DNA of 64,000 bases, from contig NZ_JARBTM010000016.1 in assembly GCF_029240175.1 (NCBI RefSeq), positions 124,001 through 188,000 of the forward strand, given 5' to 3'. Positions 51,678 through 58,873 of the stretch are shown piece after piece (position 1 is the first letter of the stretch; every line of letters begins with the position of its first letter). The notes beneath the pieces are model-generated. The model saw only the letters and a program-made list of their open reading frames with translations. It was not told where the DNA came from and made no database searches. Origin of the DNA: Anaerosolibacter sp. Lineage in GTDB: Bacteria; Bacillota; Clostridia; Peptostreptococcales; Thermotaleaceae. The translations under genes were made by a program, and so were the position numbers.

Positions 51678-52193
51678 CTAAATATTGTTCATAGACTGTG
51701 CAAATCTATGGATATTTTCTACAAGGATCATAGATATATCTTGTTTCATATCCTTTATGGGAGCGGTGGGATCATTCTTGGCAACCACCTTTGATACCAT
51801 CTTAGTGATCGCTTTCTCAGCAAAGTTCATATCGCTAATCAGCATTTCACCCCCGAAGTTTTCCTTTGCTATGGCACTTTTTAATAGTTCCTGGGGAAAA
51901 GCACTGTTCAGCTGCATTTCGGCATTGTTGGGAAACATGCAGCATATGAACAACCCAATCTTCTTCCCTTTTAAGATAGGGAGGTTTTGTGTGCAAAATC
52001 CCGTTATTTCCTTTTGAATCCTCCCTGCATAAATAGACCCCCCAATCACAATCCTATCGTATTTCGTCAGGTCTGGTGCTGTAGTTGTCTTTATGTTGTG
52101 TAAATCTACATTTCCTTTGAGCTTCTCAGCAAGCATGGCGGCACATTTTCCTGTAGTCCCATGCTTGCTTCCATAGATAATTAATGTATTCAT
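51678..52193 (-). CDS. Flavodoxin/protoporphyrinogen-oxidase-like flavoprotein
   Basis: A 171-residue flavodoxin-fold protein. IIYGSKHGTTGKCAAM is the FMN phosphate-binding loop and IVIGGSIYAGRI the second flavin-contact segment, the pattern seen in HemG-like and other flavodoxin-domain proteins. Cytoplasmic. ATG 52193 starts 2 bases after the marR2 stop; GGAGG within the end of marR2 serves as its ribosome site. An electron-carrier role is likely; partner unknown. Confidence 0.88.
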   Translation of the reverse strand: MNTLIIYGSKHGTTGKCAAMLAEKLKGNVDLHNIKTTTAPDLTKYDRIVIGGSIYAGRIQKEITGFCTQNLPILKGKKIGLFICCMFPNNAEMQLNSAFPQELLKSAIAKENFGGEMLISDMNFAEKAITKMVSKVVAKNDPTAPIKDMKQDISMILVENIHRFAQSMNNI

Positions 52194-52195
52194 TT

Positions 52196-52666
52196 TCATA
52201 CCTCCAATGATAAATTTAATGATTCGCCCATTTTCTCAATTTTTTCAACTAGCTTTCCGATACAGTTGGCCATGGTGTTGATTTCTTCTTCATTAAAGCT
52301 GCTGAACAGCTCTATGATGAATTGGTTATCCTGATTCTCCCGTTTTGCCCAGAATACTTGACTTTTCTCCGTTAACTTTAACCGGAGTGCCCTGGCATCC
52401 TGTTCATCCTTTTCGATTCTTAAAAATTCCTTTTCCTCCAGTTTCAAGGCAAGCTGCTTTACATTTTGTCGAGAACTTCCCATGAGCTCTGCCACCTCAC
52501 TGAGGGTAGGTGGATTATCGCGAAACTGTGAAATCATCACCGTTAAAAACCATTGCTTTGTAGTCATATCATCCTTTCCTAGATATTGATCTCCTATGAC
52601 CTGAAGCTTGTTGGCAAGAAGAAACAAACTGCCAAATATATACCGCTGTTGATCTAGACTTTTCAT
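52196..52666 (-). CDS. MarR-family regulator, paralogue 2
   Basis: A 156-residue winged-helix regulator (VAELMGSSRQNVKQLALKLEEK) with close similarity to paralogue 1 along its whole length. It is the first gene of marR2-flavodoxin, nearly touching the flavodoxin gene. GGAGG lies 10 bases upstream of the ATG. A perfect 46-bp palindrome covers its promoter, pointing to tight autoregulation. The inducer is unknown; a redox or flavin-related signal is a guess from context. Confidence 0.88.
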   Translation of the reverse strand: MKSLDQQRYIFGSLFLLANKLQVIGDQYLGKDDMTTKQWFLTVMISQFRDNPPTLSEVAELMGSSRQNVKQLALKLEEKEFLRIEKDEQDARALRLKLTEKSQVFWAKRENQDNQFIIELFSSFNEEEINTMANCIGKLVEKIEKMGESLNLSLEV

Positions 52667-52697
52667 TATTAAAGTACCTCCATCTATTTCTTCGTGA

Positions 52698-52755
52698 TAG
52701 TTATGTAATATATTACTTATATAAGTAATATATTACATAACTAAAATCTCGTCAA
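52698..52755 (-). promoter_or_regulatory. marR2 promoter covered by a 46-bp perfect palindrome
   Basis: TTGACG (52755-52750), 17 bases, TATATT (52732-52727). Bases 52698-52743 form a perfect palindrome with 23-base arms. Each arm contains the 12-bp palindrome GTAATATATTAC (52705-52716 and 52725-52736), two sites 20 bp apart; one covers the -10 box, the other the start region. Confidence 0.78.
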
Positions 52756-52800
52756 GTACTTTTGAAAAAATATTTCGAATTGTCTTGACATCTTCTACCT

Positions 52801-52838
52801 ATAGCAAAAGAGCCTTCTCTCAAAGGCTCTTTTGCTAT
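52801..52838. terminator. Terminator after the merR gene
   Basis: ATAGCAAAAGAGCCTT (52801-52816) pairs perfectly with AAGGCTCTTTTGCTAT (52823-52838), 8 bases after the merR stop. The T-rich right arm suits either direction. Confidence 0.72.
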
Positions 52839-52845
52839 ATCATTC

Positions 52846-53667
52846 TTACTTCAATTTTACTGGTATTTGTACCTCTGTTAACCATTCTTCTTCATTTTCC
52901 TTGTTCCAAATACCATCAATATAGGACTCTCGAGGAGCTCCAATGATTTGATATCCGTTTTCCCCAGCCCACTTCGTCACTGCACCATATGCCATACCGA
53001 TGGTACTGTAGGGACCCTTGTGCAAAACACAGGCTGCAGTCTTTACACCATCGACCTTTTTAAATTTTACTTTTTCGGAATCCTTACCGTAGGCTGTCAC
53101 AGCCTCACAGATTTCAACATCAATGTCTGCTTCCTTATATTCTCCATCATGGTATATGGTAAAGCAATACTCAGGCACCCTGCACTGTGCACCTTGTTCC
53201 TCCATATATCTTCCCATTTCAGGATATATCTCATAATAGGCATCATAGTTTGGTATAACTGTCCTCATCGAAGCCACAATGACTTCGGGCAGTTCCTTTA
53301 ACACAATAGCATAGCTCATATATGCGCCTCCCTGTTTCAAGATTTTTAAATACCATTGGATGTGGGCCAGCTGCATCTGCTCCGTTTCAATAATTCTTGT
53401 GATTTCCATTTGTTTATCCTCTAGATAGGCAATCAAGTGACGGTCACTGCTTTCCTGTTCCACTGTATGCTGAATTTCATCCAGTGAAAAGCCGATCCTT
53501 TTGAGGGCCAGTATCTTATGGAGCTGGTGCAGCTGACTTGATGAATAGTATCTATACCCCGTGATTTCGTCTACATAGCATGGTTTAAATAACCCAATTT
53601 CGTCATAGTGTCGCAGGGCTTTTATGGTGACCCTATTCATCTTTGAAAAAACACCAATTTTATACAT
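52846..53667 (-). CDS. MerR-family regulator with GyrI-like effector domain (BmrR type)
   Basis: A 273-residue regulator: N-terminal MerR winged helix (RVTIKALRHYDEIGLFKPCYVDEITGYRYYSSSQL), a dimerisation coiled coil (~75-110), and a C-terminal GyrI-like drug-binding domain (~120-273; YPEMGRYMEEQG, EVCEAV-type strands). BmrR-type proteins bind amphipathic cations and twist 19-bp-spacer promoters. ATG 53667 and GTG 53673 are both possible starts, with AGGAG 10 or 4 bases upstream. The gene stands alone and has its own MerR-type promoter. Confidence 0.88.
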   Translation of the reverse strand: MYKIGVFSKMNRVTIKALRHYDEIGLFKPCYVDEITGYRYYSSSQLHQLHKILALKRIGFSLDEIQHTVEQESSDRHLIAYLEDKQMEITRIIETEQMQLAHIQWYLKILKQGGAYMSYAIVLKELPEVIVASMRTVIPNYDAYYEIYPEMGRYMEEQGAQCRVPEYCFTIYHDGEYKEADIDVEICEAVTAYGKDSEKVKFKKVDGVKTAACVLHKGPYSTIGMAYGAVTKWAGENGYQIIGAPRESYIDGIWNKENEEEWLTEVQIPVKLK

Positions 53668-53707
53668 ATTCACAAATCTCCTATGCGCATATTTGATTTA
53701 TATCTTC

Positions 53708-53738
53708 ATTGTAATATCTACCCTAACAGGAGAGTCAA
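53708..53738 (-). promoter_or_regulatory. MerR-type promoter with 19-bp spacer
   Basis: TTGACT (53738-53733), exactly 19 bases, TACAAT (53713-53708). The long spacer carries an imperfect dyad CTCTCC-TGTT-AGGGTAG. Overlong 19-bp spacers with a central dyad are the hallmark of promoters opened by MerR-family activators, so the gene is probably autoactivated. Confidence 0.72.
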
Positions 53739-53761
53739 CAGTATTTTCAAAAATTTTTCTC

Positions 53762-54406
53762 CTATTGTCTTAATTTCTCTTTTAATGCTTTCATCCCTTC
53801 AACAAACTCGTTCTTTCCTCCTTGGGCAGGATGTCTTACCTTATGACAAGGAATATTCAATTTGTTTAAAGTTTGTTCTGCTTTGCCCCCTACGGCAACG
53901 ACCTGCTTTATGTTATACATTTCAATCATTCCCAAGAGCGGCCTTTCACCCATCAGCAATTCCCCTTTTAAAGGGGCCCTATTGCTCTGAGGTTCTCCTT
54001 TTTTGTGGGGATGAAAGGGAAAGGCATTCCATGATAGGGATATGATATCGTATTTTAATAATGTCTCCCAGATGATCGTAGCTGTAGCTTCCTTTAATAA
54101 TTTATCCTTCTCTACAGCCAATCGATAGCCCACTTCTTTTCCAAACAAATCAAGGCCGGTCATATTATTTATCAAAAGATGCTCACTGGTAAAGGGTACA
54201 CCCGTCAGCCGACAGCCTCGATAACCTGGTGCCTCACCAACCAGGATAATCTTGGGTTTATGTTTGCACATCTGCTTCAAGTAAATAAGAAGATTATTTC
54301 TTCTCACTTCATTTTCTATGAACTCATAGGCATATTGATTGTACACATTTGGTGTAACCTCCGTTGTCGCCAATTCTTCTACGAAATTCTTTAGTTTTCT
54401 TATCAT
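53762..54406 (-). CDS. Uracil-DNA glycosylase superfamily protein
   Basis: A 214-residue protein. IILVGEAPGYRGCRLTGVPFTSE resembles motif 1 of the UDG superfamily (GxxPG), and VRHPAQGGKNEF near the C-terminus fits motif 2 with its histidine. Several branches of this superfamily have altered activity, so the lesion removed is uncertain. The start at 54406 (AAAGG 9 bases upstream) is preferred over the ATG at 54415. Single gene. Confidence 0.75.
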   Translation of the reverse strand: MIRKLKNFVEELATTEVTPNVYNQYAYEFIENEVRRNNLLIYLKQMCKHKPKIILVGEAPGYRGCRLTGVPFTSEHLLINNMTGLDLFGKEVGYRLAVEKDKLLKEATATIIWETLLKYDIISLSWNAFPFHPHKKGEPQSNRAPLKGELLMGERPLLGMIEMYNIKQVVAVGGKAEQTLNKLNIPCHKVRHPAQGGKNEFVEGMKALKEKLRQ

Positions 54407-54589
54407 CTTATCCATCCTTTGTATGGGTTATATCTATTATCCATATTATATAACTCTCACTTTTCTACTTCAATGAATTGCAATATTTGGCAAGGAGCAG
54501 AGGATAATAGATATATTGATACAGGAAAAACATATGACAGTGTAGAATATAATCGTCATACCTATAAAATATGAGAAGGATGTGGTTCT

Positions 54590-54895
54590 ATGCAATTCTT
54601 GGTAATTGGTTATGATGGAACAGACGAGGGCGCACTGGAAAGACGTCTAGCGGTTCGCGGGGAGCATATGAAGCTTGTGGAGTCCATGCAAAAAGAAGGC
54701 AAGGATCTATATGGTCTTGCCATATTGGATGAAAATGAAAAAATGATCGGTTCCGTAATGGTTGTTGATTTTCCTACTCGTGAGGCTGTTGATGAATGGC
54801 TAAAAATCGAACCCTATGTTACAGGAAATGTATGGCAAAAAATCGAAGTTCAACCTTGCAAGGTTGCACCGCCTTTCATGGCATTATATAAATAA
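54590..54895 (+). CDS. YciI-family protein
   Basis: A 101-residue ferredoxin-like fold protein (FLVIGYDGTDEGALERRLAVRGEHMKL), with the conserved histidine in GEHMK and aspartate in VVDFP proposed as catalytic in YciI relatives. Such proteins include chloro-muconolactone-type enzymes, but most are of unknown role. AAGGATG lies upstream of the ATG. It is a single plus-strand gene. Confidence 0.88.
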   Translation: MQFLVIGYDGTDEGALERRLAVRGEHMKLVESMQKEGKDLYGLAILDENEKMIGSVMVVDFPTREAVDEWLKIEPYVTGNVWQKIEVQPCKVAPPFMALYK

Positions 54896-54941
54896 GGCGC
54901 ATTGCATTCTGTAAACATCTGTTGATCTGCTAATATGTTTA

Positions 54942-54971
54942 AAGCCTGCGCTTCAAAGTAGCTGCAGGCTT
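54942..54971. terminator. Terminator between yciI-like and ferritin-like genes
   Basis: AAGCCTGC (54942-54949) pairs with GCAGGCTT (54964-54971), followed by TTTTT on the plus strand; genes converge here. Confidence 0.75.
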
Positions 54972-54994
54972 TTTTAGTAAATCTAATGTATCGT

Positions 54995-55486
54995 TTAGAA
55001 TGGCGCATAACCTTGGTCATTCCACCATTCTTCCTTATACCGATTATATTGGGTAGTGAATTGTTCTAAATGTACATTTTCCCAATGAAGCAATATATCA
55101 AATAACTTTCTAGCTGCCTCATACTGGGTATTGTTTTTCGCTTCCTCATAGAAGTCTATGGATGCTTTCTCCATTTGAACCCCAATACCAAATACAGACA
55201 ATGCAAGGCTGGCAGATTTATTGTCTATTCTGTCCCAATCAAAGATTTTAGGGGATGGAACTTCTGACAAAAAGGATAAAGTGATATCGTCCTCTTTTCC
55301 ATCCTTCATCTGATCAAAAAGTTCCCTTAGATACTCTGCATGCTTGAATTCTTCTTCAGCCAATTCATTGAAAGCTTCTTGGCTTTCTCTACTGCCCGCC
55401 TGTTTGGCAGCCATCTTATAGAATTCAAATCCTTCTATCTCGTTGAGTATGGCTTGTTTGATAATGTCTAATTCATTTTGCTTCAT
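54995..55486 (-). CDS. Ferritin-like/rubrerythrin-type di-iron protein
   Basis: A 163-residue four-helix protein. Iron-ligand patterns ExxxxxFY (NEIEGFEFYKMAA), EExxH (AEEEFKHAEYL) and later ExxH (HWENVHLEQF) are in the order of rubrerythrin-like ferritins. There is no C-terminal rubredoxin domain. AAAGGGG lies 8 bases before ATG 55486. It could detoxify peroxide in an anaerobe; single gene. Confidence 0.87.
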   Translation of the reverse strand: MKQNELDIIKQAILNEIEGFEFYKMAAKQAGSRESQEAFNELAEEEFKHAEYLRELFDQMKDGKEDDITLSFLSEVPSPKIFDWDRIDNKSASLALSVFGIGVQMEKASIDFYEEAKNNTQYEAARKLFDILLHWENVHLEQFTTQYNRYKEEWWNDQGYAPF

Positions 55487-55602
55487 GGCTATTTCCCCTT
55501 TCATAGTGAGTCATCAATTTGATATGTTCTTACCCACTTTTCAACAAAATCTAACCATCTTGTCTATAAAACTTCTATCTTTATCATTCAACATGTTGTT
55601 TT

Positions 55603-56727
55603 TTACACGATAAATCCCGAAGTTAACTGACATAAACGCTTCGCCATTTCTGAAAGCTGTTCTGTGGTGCTTTCAATTTCTATCATGGTACTTAGCTGCT
55701 CTTCTATGCTTGCACTTATATTCTCGGTTCCATCTGCAATTTCGCTGGAAGTAGCTGCCATACCCCGTATCGCCTTCTCCATTTCCTTTGCATTGGATGC
55801 CTGTTTTTCATTGGCATTATCAATTTCCTCTATCTGCCTTACGATGTTTTCAATATTCTCCATGATATTGGCGATACTTTTCCCTGCCTCAGAAGCTTTG
55901 CTGACACCTAGGGCTACTTTATCCTCTACGACATGAACTGAACTTACCGCTGAAGCGGATTTCAACTGATTTTCCTTTACCAGCTCCGAAATCTCCCTTC
56001 CAGCATTTTTGCTGGCATCGGCCAACTTTCGAATTTCCTCTGCAACTACGTGGAAACCTCTCCCTGCTTCCCCTGCACGGGCAGCCTCAATGGCAGCATT
56101 CAGTGCCAGCAGATTCGTTTGTTCCGCTATGGAGGTGATCATTAGAATAATATCTCCAATCTTCCTAGAAGATTGATCTAAATCCTGAATCGTCATTGAT
56201 ACTTCTTTTGAAGCGTTCGCTATATTCGTTATGGAGAAGACCACTTCAACAGCTTTTCTAGATTTATCATAATTCATCATTTCACTTGGTGGGCCGCCAG
56301 CCTCCTGCTCTGTTCCCAGGGTAGCCCCCACCCCAGCTGTTTTCATAAACCTATCCTTTGCTGCCATAAAATCGTTAAAGCTTTCTATCAATGCTTCGTA
56401 GATCTCTTGATCTTTAAACGCTTCTAGCTTTTGTGCTGCCGCCGCGGCACGGACCTCAATATCTTCTTGTATGGGCCTTTTTATGCTGTCGTCACTGCCT
56501 GCATCTAAAAGAGAATTTGACTGGGCCCGTATGTATTCTATGTCTGACTTTATGTTCTCCAGCTTCACAATAGGTATCAACCTAGCGTCATTTAATTCCA
56601 TCAGCTTGGCATTCACACTAGATACTTGCTGAATAGAAGCAGCACCTACCGCCACAAGAAAAATAAAAAAACTTAATGACAGTAACCCAATTTTCAAACC
56701 TAATTTCATATCTCTAAAAAATTTCAT
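55603..56727 (-). CDS. Methyl-accepting chemotaxis protein lacking the second membrane helix and HAMP domain
   Basis: A 374-residue protein: one N-terminal membrane helix (~12-32), a 4HB-MCP-like sensor segment (to ~165), then directly the signalling domain with the hairpin tip [23 protein letters not shown]. Typical 4HB MCPs are ~530-570 residues with TM2 and HAMP between sensor and signalling domain; both are absent here. After [12 protein letters not shown] the coiled coil begins at once. This looks like an in-frame deletion or a natural TM1-only receptor that would sense inside the cell. The frame is open throughout. Confidence 0.85.
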   Translation of the reverse strand: MKFFRDMKLGLKIGLLSLSFFIFLVAVGAASIQQVSSVNAKLMELNDARLIPIVKLENIKSDIEYIRAQSNSLLDAGSDDSIKRPIQEDIEVRAAAAAQKLEAFKDQEIYEALIESFNDFMAAKDRFMKTAGVGATLGTEQEAGGPPSEMMNYDKSRKAVEVVFSITNIANASKEVSMTIQDLDQSSRKIGDIILMITSIAEQTNLLALNAAIEAARAGEAGRGFHVVAEEIRKLADASKNAGREISELVKENQLKSASAVSSVHVVEDKVALGVSKASEAGKSIANIMENIENIVRQIEEIDNANEKQASNAKEMEKAIRGMAATSSEIADGTENISASIEEQLSTMIEIESTTEQLSEMAKRLCQLTSGFIV

Positions 56728-56811
56728 ATAGCTTCCCTCCTGCTGTCCTCATGTGAACATGGTTAAACATTCATTCTCCCCTGTCCCGTTGTCTGATCTT
56801 ATTCTACAGGC

Positions 56812-56869
56812 CAAACCTTAAATTAAGCTTAAATCTATATCAAACCTTAAATTAAGCTTAAATCTATAT
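56812..56869. repeat. 29-bp exact tandem duplication upstream of the MCP gene
   Basis: The 29-base unit starting CAAACCTTAAATTAAGC at 56812 is repeated without change at 56841. It lies 85 bases upstream of the MCP start and includes AAGCTTAA dyads. An operator duplication or slippage product. Confidence 0.85.
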
Positions 56870-56932
56870 GTGTATTTTAAAGTTTATGAAGATCCCAAAT
56901 TTCTATTTCGGTAATATTTTTGCTGCATACAA

Positions 56933-56963
56933 AATCGCCTGCATGTTTTACATGCAGGCGATT
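56933..56963. terminator. Hairpin upstream of the MCP gene, in the mate-mcp gap
   Basis: AATCGCCTGCATG (56933-56945) pairs with CATGCAGGCGATT (56951-56963) with a 5-base loop. On the minus strand it is followed by TTTTG; it may end transcripts coming from the mate side. Confidence 0.6.
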
Positions 56964-56983
56964 AATACGTAATAAATAAATGA

Positions 56984-57290
56984 TGCGACATAAATGTCGC
57001 ATAGGCTAAGGTTGAGGTTAAGGTTAAACCCGTAGCGGCGAACAGTGTTCGCCTAATATTTGTAAGAATACCGAGCAGTTAGAATAATGTAATATTCCAT
57101 GTCATGATGAGCGCAGCGAAGCATCTCAAAAACCCTATATCCAGATCCTTCACGATGTTCAGAATGACAGGTAGGTTGGTATCTGTGGTCTTCGGGCGGG
57201 GAAACCCGTGCCCCTACAGGGAACAGATAAATCTGTTCCCTACAACCTTAACCTTAGCCTCAACCTTGCGCGGCTTTGCTGCGCAATTTT
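56984..57290. repeat. Interspersed fold-back repeat, copy D (composite, longest)
   Basis: Left hairpin TGCGACAT/ATGTCGCA (56984-57001); left hexamer arm (57004-57025); a nested inverted repeat TGTCATGATGAGCG...ATCT (57100-57126) with AGATCC...AATGACA (57143-57169); the GC-rich core on the reverse strand (57187-57216), one base different from copies A and C; hairpin AGGGAACAGAT/ATCTGTTCCCT (57218-57241); right hexamer arm (57244-57267); right hairpin TTGCGC...GCGCAA (57266-57286). No gene in the 605-base gap 56728-57332. Confidence 0.78.
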
Positions 57291-57332
57291 CTACGAATAT
57301 GTATCTTTACACGCTCTAAAAAATCTCTCTTT

Positions 57333-58703
57333 CTAGGCAGACTTTGCCGCTACCCTCATGGGTTTATAATTTCTACTGAGATATAGGGCAAACCAAGTGG
57401 TTAAAATCATTCCCTTCAATACGCTGCTCATGCTGATACTCCACCATACACCATTTAAACCCAACAGGTTTTCATTGGATAAAATCATTGCAGCCGGGAT
57501 TCTCAATGCATTCAATACAATGCCTATGATAGCAGGAGGTATGGTCTTGCCTAATCCGTTAAATGCACCAGCAGTGGCTATTTCCATACACATGAAAAAC
57601 TGTGACAATCCCAATATCTTTAGATACACGACACCATACTTTATAGCCTCTTCTTCTCGAATAAAGATGGAAAAGATCGGCTGAGCGCCAAAGATCAAAA
57701 GAGCTGTTGTAAAAACCCCTATGGCGCCAACAATTCCCATGGCCACAAAGTATCCTTTATAGATTCTATCATACTTTCCTGCCCCATAGTTTTGGCCTAC
57801 GAATGCACTCAAAGCAGTAGAAAAACCGCCTGCTGTCATCCAAGAAACCGCCTCTATCTGGGAGCCTATCTTCTGCACCGCAATGGCAGTTGGTCCCCAT
57901 TGGGCGATAATTCTTGCGATAATCATGGCAAAGATCGTGAAACAACCGCTCTGCAGTGCTACGGGAATCCCTAACTTAAAAATAGCCTTTATTTTCTCTT
58001 GATCAGGTTTCTGAACAATATTGATTTCTTTAAACAAAGGCATTATCTTCTTGATTTTTAGCAGAAACACCAGCATTACTAAGAACTGGGCCCCCACTGT
58101 GGCGATAGCAGCTCCTGCAACACCCATGGCAGGGAATGGTCCTATACCAAAGATCAACACAGGATCAAGAATCATATTTGCAGCCAATCCGATCACATTA
58201 ATAGCAAACGGTGTACTGCTATTTCCATACCCATTGAGAATCGCAGTAAATATAGGATTCATGAAGTTAAATATCATGCCAAAAGCGATAATGACGAGAT
58301 AGGTCTTCGCCATGCTGATAACTTCTGGATCTCCCAAGTTAAAAAATCCTATCAACTGATCCTTAAACAAAATAAGAGGCACGCTGTATACAAGGGCCAA
58401 TACGATGCCAATTTGTAAGGCATTCACAATATGATGCTTTGTGGCATCAACATCCTTCTTTCCTGTGGATTGCGCAACGCCCACCTCTGCCCCTATTTTA
58501 GGTATCAATATAAATGCCATGGCCAGCCATGTGAAAAATCCTGCTGTTCCAACGCTGGCAACGGCTTTACTTCCTATCCTGCCAATCCATATCATATCGG
58601 TCATATTATATGCCATCTGTACAAAGGATGTACTCATGATCGGCAGTGAAAGCTTCACCAATGCCCGCCATATACTTCCTTCTGTCAATCTATTCGCTCC
58701 CAT
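57333..58703 (-). CDS. MATE-family multidrug/sodium exporter
   Basis: A 456-residue, 12-helix MATE transporter; LVKLSLPIMSTSFVQMAYNMTDMIWIGRIG is the typical first helix pair, and a second half repeats the fold. These use sodium or proton gradients to export cationic drugs. The start is uncertain: ATG 58703 has AAGGGG 12 bases upstream; in-frame ATGs at 58760, 58736 and 58724 lack a better site. No regulator is adjacent except the ABC-F gene upstream. Confidence 0.85.
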   Translation of the reverse strand: MGANRLTEGSIWRALVKLSLPIMSTSFVQMAYNMTDMIWIGRIGSKAVASVGTAGFFTWLAMAFILIPKIGAEVGVAQSTGKKDVDATKHHIVNALQIGIVLALVYSVPLILFKDQLIGFFNLGDPEVISMAKTYLVIIAFGMIFNFMNPIFTAILNGYGNSSTPFAINVIGLAANMILDPVLIFGIGPFPAMGVAGAAIATVGAQFLVMLVFLLKIKKIMPLFKEINIVQKPDQEKIKAIFKLGIPVALQSGCFTIFAMIIARIIAQWGPTAIAVQKIGSQIEAVSWMTAGGFSTALSAFVGQNYGAGKYDRIYKGYFVAMGIVGAIGVFTTALLIFGAQPIFSIFIREEEAIKYGVVYLKILGLSQFFMCMEIATAGAFNGLGKTIPPAIIGIVLNALRIPAAMILSNENLLGLNGVWWSISMSSVLKGMILTTWFALYLSRNYKPMRVAAKSA

Positions 58704-58873
58704 ATGCTTTTTAAGCCCCTTCATGATTGATTTCATGCTGTTTATCAATATTTCCAGCATCTTCTATTATATAATATCCTTTGCGAATTTCACATTAACT
58801 TTTTATCACATTTAGCAGCTTACCCTATCCGCATCTTTCACCAATCATCTACGCAAAACTTCCTCAAAATAGC

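Noticed and set aside
57104-57319. Open frame in repeat copy D
   Set aside because: It is made entirely of repeat modules, with no RBS and no similarity to a protein I know.
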